Below are positions 25,817-32,520 of a DNA stretch of 32,520 nt, piece by piece. Positions within the stretch are counted from its first letter, which is position 1, and every line of letters starts with the position of its first letter. The translations under genes and the position numbers were made by a program. Source of the DNA: Syntrophaceae bacterium (GTDB taxonomy: Bacteria; Desulfobacterota; Syntrophia; Syntrophales; UBA2185); assembly GCA_003142295.1 (NCBI GenBank), contig PLLV01000234.1, positions 1 through 32,520 on the forward strand. Reading direction: 5' to 3'. The notes below the pieces were generated by a model, which saw only the letters and a program-made list of their open reading frames with translations, was not told the origin of the DNA and ran no database searches.

Positions 25817-26632
25817 ATGAGCAAGCAGACGAGCATAAATAGAATCACTACTGCTGTGATTCGCGACATGAAAAGAAATGGCGAAAAGATATGCATGTTA
25901 ACGGCTTACGATTATCCGACGGCTCTGATTGTAGACGAGGCAGGCATTGATGTTGTCCTCGTTGGAGATTCGTTGGGCATGGTTATGTTAGGATATGACA
26001 GCACTCTCCCCGTTACCATGGAAGAAATGATACATCATACGAAGGCAGTGTCCCGCGCAGTAAAGCATGCCATGGTCGTCGGTGATATGCCTTTTATGTC
26101 CTACCAGATCTCTTCTGAGGATGCACTTTATAACGCTGGCCGTTTTCTTCAGGAAGCGGGCGCCCAGGGGGTCAAACTGGAGGGAGGCAGGGAGGTGGCC
26201 GAAATCACCAGAAGAATAGCCTCTGCGGGAATTCCCGTCATGGCACACCTTGGCCTAACGCCGCAATCCGTTCATCAGTTTGGAGGATATAAGGTTCAGG
26301 GCAAAGAGGAACAAGCAGCCAAAAGGATCATGGAAGATGCAAAAATCCTTGAAGAAGCCGGAGCTTTTTCCATTGTATTAGAGTGTGTGCCGGCAGTACT
26401 GGCCAAGGCTGTGACGCAATCCCTCACAATTCCCACGATCGGGATAGGCGCCGGCATTGACTGTGACGGTCAGGTTCTGGTTCTTCATGATATGGTGGGA
26501 ATGTTTGAAAAATTCATACCAAAATTTGTGAAGACATATGCACAGCTCAATGTGCAGATGAAAGAGGCCGTAAATCAATATGTCGATGACGTGAGAAAAG
26601 GTATCTTCCCCGAAAAGAAGCACTCATTCTGA
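25817..26632 (+). CDS. panB: 3-methyl-2-oxobutanoate hydroxymethyltransferase
   Basis: PanB adds a hydroxymethyl group from methylene-tetrahydrofolate to 2-ketoisovalerate to give ketopantoate, the first step of pantothenate synthesis. The 271-residue TIM-barrel protein shows [60 protein letters not shown] and TIGIGAG. ATG 25817 follows GAGG at eight bases, and the gene is 9 bp after the DUF2520 gene, so the two form an operon. It links folate (folP, also in this window) with CoA and acpS. Confidence 0.97.
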   Translation: MSKQTSINRITTAVIRDMKRNGEKICMLTAYDYPTALIVDEAGIDVVLVGDSLGMVMLGYDSTLPVTMEEMIHHTKAVSRAVKHAMVVGDMPFMSYQISSEDALYNAGRFLQEAGAQGVKLEGGREVAEITRRIASAGIPVMAHLGLTPQSVHQFGGYKVQGKEEQAAKRIMEDAKILEEAGAFSIVLECVPAVLAKAVTQSLTIPTIGIGAGIDCDGQVLVLHDMVGMFEKFIPKFVKTYAQLNVQMKEAVNQYVDDVRKGIFPEKKHSF

Positions 26633-26688
26633 CTCCGTGCTGTTTGCCATGTACACAATGCGGCATACTTACAGATTCCACGACATTA

Positions 26689-28854
26689 TCACTTCTGCTC
26701 CAGTACCTTGCGAATAGTCTTAGCATGCTTGCCAATGACGAAGGGCTTCATAACAAACTCCTGAATCCCCATTTCTTTTGCCCGCTTTTCATTTATGAGT
26801 TCGCTGAATCCGGTGCATAGAATAATCGGAATATCCGGCCGGATGGCCATTAGTTCCTTTGCCAGCTCTATACCCGTCATAGACGGCATGGTTACGTCTG
26901 TGATGACCAGATCAAATGCATCAGGCTCGGCTCGGAAGGCTTCCAGGGCTTCCAGACTGCTAGTTTTTGTGGTTACACTGTAACCAAGTGACTCCAGCAT
27001 TCCTTTGCCCAAGTCAACAAGCGGTTTTTCATCGTCAATGAACAAGATTCTCTCACTCCCCAAAGGTAGCGCTTCCGCAGCCGTAGCTTCCGGCACAATC
27101 TCCTGTTCAATCCTTGGAAAAAGAGCATGAAAGGTAGTTCCTTTGCCAATTTCACTATGAACAGTGATCATTCCTCCATGTCTCTTGACAATGCCCTGCA
27201 CGACGGCAAGGCCCATCCCCGTTCCCTCGCCCGGCCCTTTGGTAGTGAAGTATGGATCGAATATCCGTTCCAATATCGACGGGTCCACTCCATGGCCCGT
27301 ATCGCCGACTGTCAGTCTCACATAAGGCCCGGGCTCCAGATCAGGATACCGGGAAACGAGATACGCGTCGGCCTCGACACTCGACAAGCTCACGCTCAAT
27401 ATACCACCTTTATCCCGCATTGCATGTGCTGCGTTAGTGCAAAGGTTCATCAACACCTGATGGATCTGAGTCGGATCAGCCAGAATTATCCCTTTTTCCG
27501 GTGGAATTGCGATGTCCTGACGAATCTCAATGGTGCTGGGCAATGAAGAGCGCAGCAGCTTGAGCGCTTCTTTGACAGTCGGTATTATATCAATGACTTT
27601 TCGCTCCTGATCGGACTGATGGCTGAAGGTAAGGATCTGGTTCACCAGGTCTCTTGCCCTATAACCAGCCTTGAGTACCTGCTCCAGGTCACGTCGCACT
27701 GGAGTGGTCCCTTCGGGAATTTTGTAAAGTGCCATCTCCGTGTAACCGATAATAGCCATCAATATGTTGTTAAAGTCATGGGCTATGCCGCCGGCCAACG
27801 TACCTATGGCCTCCATCTTATGCGCTTGGCGGAGTTCCCTCTCAAGTCTCACCTCACGCGTGATATCCCGGTGGATGCTTACATAGTTTATTATGTTGCA
27901 GGCGCTGTCCAGAACAGGTGAAGACGTAACCTCCGTTTCGTATAAGGTACCATCTTTCCTTCTGTTCACCAGATGTCCTGCCCATACCTCGCCGCGGGTG
28001 AGGGTGTCCCGTATATTCTTATAAAAGGCCCCGTCATGCTTATCACTCTTGAGAATACGGCTATGCTTGCCGATAATCTCGCTCTTGCTGTAGCCGGTCA
28101 TATGCTCGACAGCCGGGTTGACATATTGGATTACCCAATCTCTATTAGTTACTATAAGACCCTCTGCTGTTTGCTCAATGGCTGTGGCCAGGTGCATACG
28201 CTCTTCTTCAGCCCGCTTTCGCTCCGTTATATCCGTAATGGTCCCGACGTAGCCGCTTATTTCTCCGGCATCGCTAAACTCGGCGGTAGCTTGGCCCAGC
28301 ACACAGGTCGAGGAGCCGTCTGGTCGATGAAATTGATATTCCAGATTAAACGGAAGATTTCCCCGGACGCTTCCGTACCATTTTCTGACGACGCGCTCCC
28401 TCTCTTCGGAATGAATCGCGTCTGCCCAATTCTTTCCCAGCGCCTTTTCCATTGGCATGCCGGCAATTTTACACCAGCGATCGTTCACGTAAACAAAGTC
28501 GCCTTGAGCATCAGTGCGAAAGATACCGACAGGCGATACTTGCGCTAGGGTATGAAATAATCTTTCGCTTCTCTTTAATTCTTCATTTGCCGTCACCAAT
28601 TCGGCGGTTCTCGCCTTCACTTGCTCTTCCATGCCATTATGTGCCTTATTCAGTGCGCTCTGAACGGCTTTGTGAGAATTAATCAAATACTGGGTGAAAG
28701 TGCCGTAAGTAACAATCAGACTCGCTATTAACAGACGCACGAAAACGACACCCGATAGCAATGAGTCAAAAAACCAATATACCAATACGGCTCCGATAGA
28801 TATTATAATTAATCCATTGTTTTCTATTTCCTTACGAGTCTCGTTTCTTTCCAT
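26689..28854 (-). CDS. Hybrid sensor histidine kinase with two PAS domains and a receiver domain
   Basis: The order is two N-terminal membrane helices (about 14-30 and 32-57) with almost no loop between them, a coiled coil (62-98), PAS 1 (about 98-215, ending DITERKRAEE), PAS 2 (about 221-340), a phosphoacceptor region with His359 (GGIAHDFNNIL), the ATPase domain (N box LCTNAAHAM, GDTGHGVD, FTTKGPGEGTGMGL) and a C-terminal receiver domain (601-721) with Asp653 (VITDVTMPSMTG). The FNNIL form of the H box is common in phosphorelay kinases of Deltaproteobacteria. There is no response regulator or phosphotransfer gene next to it, so its target is elsewhere. The signal is probably sensed in the cytosol or membrane. 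ATG 28854 follows GAGG at nine bases. Confidence 0.94.
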   Translation of the reverse strand: MERNETRKEIENNGLIIISIGAVLVYWFFDSLLSGVVFVRLLIASLIVTYGTFTQYLINSHKAVQSALNKAHNGMEEQVKARTAELVTANEELKRSERLFHTLAQVSPVGIFRTDAQGDFVYVNDRWCKIAGMPMEKALGKNWADAIHSEERERVVRKWYGSVRGNLPFNLEYQFHRPDGSSTCVLGQATAEFSDAGEISGYVGTITDITERKRAEEERMHLATAIEQTAEGLIVTNRDWVIQYVNPAVEHMTGYSKSEIIGKHSRILKSDKHDGAFYKNIRDTLTRGEVWAGHLVNRRKDGTLYETEVTSSPVLDSACNIINYVSIHRDITREVRLERELRQAHKMEAIGTLAGGIAHDFNNILMAIIGYTEMALYKIPEGTTPVRRDLEQVLKAGYRARDLVNQILTFSHQSDQERKVIDIIPTVKEALKLLRSSLPSTIEIRQDIAIPPEKGIILADPTQIHQVLMNLCTNAAHAMRDKGGILSVSLSSVEADAYLVSRYPDLEPGPYVRLTVGDTGHGVDPSILERIFDPYFTTKGPGEGTGMGLAVVQGIVKRHGGMITVHSEIGKGTTFHALFPRIEQEIVPEATAAEALPLGSERILFIDDEKPLVDLGKGMLESLGYSVTTKTSSLEALEAFRAEPDAFDLVITDVTMPSMTGIELAKELMAIRPDIPIILCTGFSELINEKRAKEMGIQEFVMKPFVIGKHAKTIRKVLEQK

Positions 28855-29129
28855 ATGGCATATCCTCGGACATGATGATCTATTGGCGATAATTATATGA
28901 CATATTTAATTGTTTTATAGACCAGAGAAAATAATTGCGCGGATACATCTTTCCGTAGTTCCTTCTCAAGTCGATGCATTGCATGCCCTATATCGGCGTG
29001 TCTACAAATGATTACGAACAGATACATTTGCCATTTAATATATGAGTGTGAAAGATTTCTGGAAGATGTAAATGCATGGTTCGACGGTATGCGTCATCTG
29101 AAATCCCGTATATGACGAATTCCTTTCCA

Positions 29130-30215
29130 TCAGTTTCTATAAACTGTGATTTTGGCCTTGTCCCTCAATTTTTTTAACATAGCATCAAAGGTTTCCTGCT
29201 GTTTCTGTTGTTCCATAAAGGTCGAGATATTCCCTTTCATCCTGTCATCAAGGGCAAGCGTCTTGGGGGCATGACGCTCCAACACCTGAATTATGTGGAA
29301 ACCATATTCAGTCTCCACAACAGGCCCTACGTCATTGACCTCCTGTGAGAATGCAGCATTTTCAAATTGCTTGACCATTTCGCCCCGCGTGAATACACCC
29401 AAATCACCACCCGTTTCCTTGCTGGGACAGTCAGAATTATTTTTGGCTATTTCCGCAAAATTCGCTCCCGCCAGCAATTGTCTTCGCAAATCCTCCGCCT
29501 TTGCCCTCTTTTCCGCTTTGATCTTATCATCGTCTCCCGCAGCCTTTGCCAACAGGATATGTCTAACATGAACAGCCTCAGGCATTTTGAACTTGTCTCT
29601 GTTCTTTTGATAAAACTCATTTATTTCTTTATCCGTCGGTTTGGGTTTACCCGACATCTGCATCATAACGAGCTTACTGATTTTAATTCTGAACCGTAGA
29701 TCTTCCTGCATCTGTTCCTTGGTGATCTTGTTTTTCTTCATAAGATCCTCAATTGTCATGCCTTTAGGAAGGTCACTCTTTACCTGCTTTTCAGCCTCTT
29801 TGACCTCCGCATCGCTTGCGCTGATGTTCAGTCTTTTTACCTCGTTTGTCAGAAGTGTCTTTGCGGTAAAGTCACTTAGGACCTGCTTTCTCGCATTCTC
29901 CTTCGCCTGCTCGAGACGGTCGGCAGGCATCTGCTTCTTCATTACAGACATTGTTCTCTTAATTTCTGTCTCTACTTGACCCTGGGTTAGCTTTGAGCCA
30001 TCTACATCTATAACGACTGCAGATCCTCCAGTTGGTGCAACTGCCGGCGAAGGAGAGTTTGCAGAAACTGTTTCTTCTGACCGCGGCGCCTCTTGCTTTT
30101 GAAGTTCAGTTTGCGTGCTTGCCTGTTTTTCATCTTTTGATCCGCAGCCACCCAGTGTAAGTATGACAAGGCAGAAAGCGATGAGCAAGGTGCGGATATA
30201 TTTTTCATCTATCAT
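29130..30215 (-). CDS. Lipoprotein peptidyl-prolyl cis-trans isomerase, PpiC/SurA type
   Basis: ATG 30215 (MIDEKYIRTLL) follows a strong GGAGG at seven bases; the open frame extends 18 codons upstream, but those residues lack a ribosome site and would hide the signal peptide. Residues 8-23 are hydrophobic and end in the lipobox LGGC (Cys24), so the mature protein is lipidated, by Lgt and then Lnt. A Ser/Pro/Glu-rich linker (about 25-62) leads to a SurA-type helical chaperone part (about 65-205) and a parvulin domain (about 212-312: VRHILLAK, GGDLGVFTRGEMV, TEYGFHIIQV). It should assist folding of exported proteins in the periplasm. miaA lies upstream with 172 bp between. Confidence 0.93.
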   Translation of the reverse strand: MIDEKYIRTLLIAFCLVILTLGGCGSKDEKQASTQTELQKQEAPRSEETVSANSPSPAVAPTGGSAVVIDVDGSKLTQGQVETEIKRTMSVMKKQMPADRLEQAKENARKQVLSDFTAKTLLTNEVKRLNISASDAEVKEAEKQVKSDLPKGMTIEDLMKKNKITKEQMQEDLRFRIKISKLVMMQMSGKPKPTDKEINEFYQKNRDKFKMPEAVHVRHILLAKAAGDDDKIKAEKRAKAEDLRRQLLAGANFAEIAKNNSDCPSKETGGDLGVFTRGEMVKQFENAAFSQEVNDVGPVVETEYGFHIIQVLERHAPKTLALDDRMKGNISTFMEQQKQQETFDAMLKKLRDKAKITVYRN

Positions 30216-30387
30216 TATTGATCCTCCGCTATGGAATAAAGTTATCTGCATTTGAACTTTCCAATTCAATCCTTCCGTTTCAACCTCAATTATTTGGATG
30301 AATGCCGTTCAGGTAAAAACCCGCTTGACGCATCCGGAAAGATGATAATTTTATTATGATATCCCCTTATTCAGACAAATGCACGAT

Positions 30388-31308
30388 TTATTTCATCAGT
30401 CGCTTTACGATCTCTGCTACTTGATCGTAGTCATCGCCGTTTATCCATTGAATCGTAGTGCCCTTTTTTTCCATGCGTCTGAACCATGTTTCCTGCTTCT
30501 TGGCAAATTGATGAATACGTGTATTGAGCATTTGAAACATTTCACTATAGCTCATCATTCCTCTGAGATAGAGTCCGGCATACCGGTATTCAAGACCAAA
30601 AAAATTGAGTTTTTCCCATCCGATTCCGGACCGATGAAGCTTTTCCACCTCTTCGATCATGCCGGCCTTCAATCTCTTATTAAGGCGATCAGTAATCCTC
30701 TGGCGTAATACGGAACGTTCCCAGCGGATACCGATAGCCAAGGCAACTATCGAGGGGAAATGAGATTCGTGATTATTGTGAGCTCTTGTAAACTCCATGA
30801 TTTCTATGGCGCGGACGAGTCGCTTTCGATCCAAGAGATCAGTTGTGTTGTGGACCGCAGGATTGAGCTTGATAAGTCGCTCCGCTAATTCCTTCATCTC
30901 TTCCTTTTCGAGTTCATGCCTTAACTGCACATTTTCCGGAACTTCCAATAACCTGTACCGCTTCATTACTGCTTCAATATACAGACCCGTTCCACCGACC
31001 ATGATCGGAACTACGCTTCTTGACGAAATATCGGTGAAGAGACGAGAAAAATTCATCTGATAATCAAAGACACTGAATTCATAGTCCGGATCTACAACAT
31101 CTATGAGGTGATAGGGAACAGCCAATCCATCGACGACATATTCCCCGAGATCTTTGCCTGTTCCTATGTCCATACCACGGTACACCTGCCGCGAATCTGC
31201 AGATATAATCTCGGATCCCCTATCCCGTGCCAGGCGGGCAGCCAATTTCGTCTTGCCTGACGCCGTCGGCCCCAGGATTACAATCAAATTGAACGTCATT
31301 TCTTGCAT
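30388..31308 (-). CDS. miaA: tRNA dimethylallyltransferase MiaA
   Basis: MiaA adds a dimethylallyl group to A37 of tRNAs that read codons starting with U. The P-loop is GPTASGKT near the N-terminus, followed by SADSRQVYRGMDIGTGK, PYHLIDVVDP, VGGTGLYIEA and LDRKRLVRAIEI, all family motifs. ATG 31308 is chosen; ATG 31299 is equally possible, and ATG 31329 has no ribosome site. About 305 residues is normal length. The region 31309-31600 between miaA and the divergent MATE gene holds only an imperfect hairpin (GATTCCC/GGGGATC, near 31511-31532) and no gene I can support. Confidence 0.96.
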   Translation of the reverse strand: MQEMTFNLIVILGPTASGKTKLAARLARDRGSEIISADSRQVYRGMDIGTGKDLGEYVVDGLAVPYHLIDVVDPDYEFSVFDYQMNFSRLFTDISSRSVVPIMVGGTGLYIEAVMKRYRLLEVPENVQLRHELEKEEMKELAERLIKLNPAVHNTTDLLDRKRLVRAIEIMEFTRAHNNHESHFPSIVALAIGIRWERSVLRQRITDRLNKRLKAGMIEEVEKLHRSGIGWEKLNFFGLEYRYAGLYLRGMMSYSEMFQMLNTRIHQFAKKQETWFRRMEKKGTTIQWINGDDYDQVAEIVKRLMK

Positions 31309-31600
31309 GGCCCTGGATCCTGCAAACATAATATTACTTTATTTGTCATCACGTCTCAAGCGCCTAAATTATCTTGATATATACTCTTAATCCGTGTATG
31401 CGAAAGGCCGTGTTATATAACTACGCGGCCAAAAATGCAAAGTTTTGAAGATCCGTAGCCCGTTTCGCAAAGAGCTTGTCATTCCTATATACGTAGAAAT
31501 CAGGTGCATTGTATGATTCCCCCCTCTTTGGGGATCTGTCCTTGCATTCATCACGCTGTAAAGAACAGATGATAATGAGTCGCTATTCCAAGCAAGAGAT

Positions 31601-32520
31601 ATGAAAAAAGATGGTCTTGACCTCGGGAAAGGTCCCATTCTTCCGCTGCTTCTGAAAATGAGCTGGCCGTCTATAGCCGCAATGTTTGCGATGGCCCTCT
31701 ACAATCTTGTCGATACTTTCTGGCTGACCAGGCTTGACCCCAAGGCTGTTGCTGCACTAACCGTGTGTTTTCCCATTCAAATAATATTTGGCGCCATCGG
31801 CGTGGGTACGGGTGTCGGCGCCGGTTCGTTTGCGGCGCGCATGTTCGGTGCCGGACAGTATACGAAGGCCCGTCAAACCGCCGGTCAGGGAACACTTCTT
31901 TCCGTCTTACTGGGATTGGTCATCATCGTAATTACACTTATTTATCAGGATAGAATACTGGAAATTTTCGGTGCCACCGGAGATATTCTTCCCCTGTCCA
32001 GACAATACCTCGCCACAGTCGTATTTGGTTCGCCCTTCTTACTGTTCCTCATGATTTCCAATAACCTGCTTAGAGCAGAAGGAAACCCGAAGGCATCAAT
32101 GTATGTCATACTGGTCATGTCATCGACCGGCGCGATTCTAGATCCTTTCCTCATCTTTGGTTTGGGTTTGTTTCCAATGCTGGGCATTTTGGGTGCCGCA
32201 ATTTCCGCGGTCGTCTCATATTTTCTGGCGAGCCTTCTCTCACTGTATTATCTGAGAATGAATGCATCCAGGTATAATTTAAACTGGTCACACATGATTC
32301 CCAATTTCTCCATAATAGCCTCTATCTATCAGACGGGATTCCCTACAGTTATCATGAACTTTGTCTTCAGTCTCGTCATGATAGTTTACAACCATGTCCT
32401 TGGAGCCTTCGGACCCATGGCCATCGCAGCCCTTGGTCTCTCTTTCCGGATCAATCAACTTGTTATTATGGTATTGTTTGGCATGGGACACGGCATAATG
32501 CCGATGGTTGGCTTCAGCGA
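31601..32520 (+). CDS. MATE-family multidrug/Na+ antiporter, N-terminal part
   Basis: Frame 2 is open from ATG 31601 to the end of the window, about 306 codons, so the gene is cut by the edge. The translation has MATE features: an N-terminal GPILPLLLKMSWPSIAAMF, the LYNLVDTFWL helix, GVGAGSFAARMFGAGQ, a RAEGNPKASMY loop, and repeated hydrophobic helices (about eight visible). MATE proteins export drugs or metabolites in exchange for Na+ or H+; this one looks like the DinF/NorM-like bacterial branch, not more precise. It is divergent from miaA. AAGAGAT before the ATG gives only a weak ribosome site. Confidence 0.92.
   Translation, partial: MKKDGLDLGKGPILPLLLKMSWPSIAAMFAMALYNLVDTFWLTRLDPKAVAALTVCFPIQIIFGAIGVGTGVGAGSFAARMFGAGQYTKARQTAGQGTLLSVLLGLVIIVITLIYQDRILEIFGATGDILPLSRQYLATVVFGSPFLLFLMISNNLLRAEGNPKASMYVILVMSSTGAILDPFLIFGLGLFPMLGILGAAISAVVSYFLASLLSLYYLRMNASRYNLNWSHMIPNFSIIASIYQTGFPTVIMNFVFSLVMIVYNHVLGAFGPMAIAALGLSFRINQLVIMVLFGMGHGIMPMVGFS

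Noticed and set aside
29008-29115. Small plus-strand ORF of 35 codons (MITNRYICHL...) in the gap between the PPIase and kinase genes
   Set aside because: No ribosome binding site, no known motif, and its length is expected by chance. The gap 28855-29129 otherwise holds only a 6-bp inverted repeat (29092-29117).
31511-31532. Imperfect hairpin GATTCCC/GGGGATC upstream of the MATE gene as an operator or riboswitch
   Set aside because: Short, one G-T pair and no associated promoter or T-run; could be chance.
31387-31638. Minus-strand ORF of 83 codons between miaA and the MATE gene
   Set aside because: Low-complexity, no family resemblance, overlaps the start of the convincing MATE gene on the other strand.

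Overview
The window is a gene-dense stretch of housekeeping chromosome from a Gram-negative anaerobe-like bacterium. Gene content and order (tilS-ftsH-folP, acpS-tsaE-lysC, corC-lnt-prfB, tRNA-Leu-tig-clpP-clpX-lon, DUF2520-panB) most resemble Desulfobacterota, perhaps Syntrophales. That placement is inferred from remembered gene order and protein style, not from a search. Base composition looks moderate and even. I see no insertion sequence, prophage, CRISPR array or rRNA.

Layout. 1-1039 (+): the last codons of phoH, a badly damaged pgpH, and ybeY. 1048-7388 (-): mltD, then the corC-lnt-prfB operon, where prfB overlaps lnt and carries the classical programmed +1 frameshift, then a radical SAM gene. 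7434-7756 (-): tRNA-Val and tRNA-Asp with their own promoter and terminator. 7764-13583 (-): the protein quality-control cluster tRNA-Leu, tig, clpP, clpX, lon. 13592-13883: a divergent control region with a strong promoter on each strand and a hairpin/T-run leader in front of a DUF2156 gene (+). 14831-15737 (-): a glyoxalase-II-like gene and tRNA-Pro. 15936-16511 (+): a small lytic transglycosylase. 16542-24669 (-): a long block read as HAD phosphatase, tilS, ftsH, folP, acpS, tsaE, lysC and a ComEA-like gene. 24769-26632 (+): a promoter, a short RNA or leader with an intrinsic terminator, a DUF2520 oxidoreductase-like gene and panB. 26689-31308 (-): a hybrid sensor kinase, a lipoprotein peptidyl-prolyl isomerase and miaA. 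From 31601 (+): a MATE transporter that runs off the window.

Many of these genes serve translation fidelity (ybeY, prfB, tilS, tsaE, miaA, four tRNAs), protein folding and proteolysis (tig, clpXP, lon, ftsH, PPIase), the cell envelope (lnt, mltD, SLT) and cofactors (folP, panB, acpS).

The most interesting signal is coordinated decay of the cyclic-di-AMP system. The predicted c-di-AMP phosphodiesterase gene pgpH has lost its whole middle, including most of the HD domain, and also carries a frameshift. The cdaA-ybbR-glmM block I would expect between folP and acpS is absent; only 44 bp lie there. Second are two plus-strand genes, each preceded by a near-consensus promoter and then an intrinsic-terminator-like hairpin within a short leader, which looks like attenuation or small RNAs. 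Third is the DUF2520-panB pair, which suggests an unassigned ketopantoate reductase.
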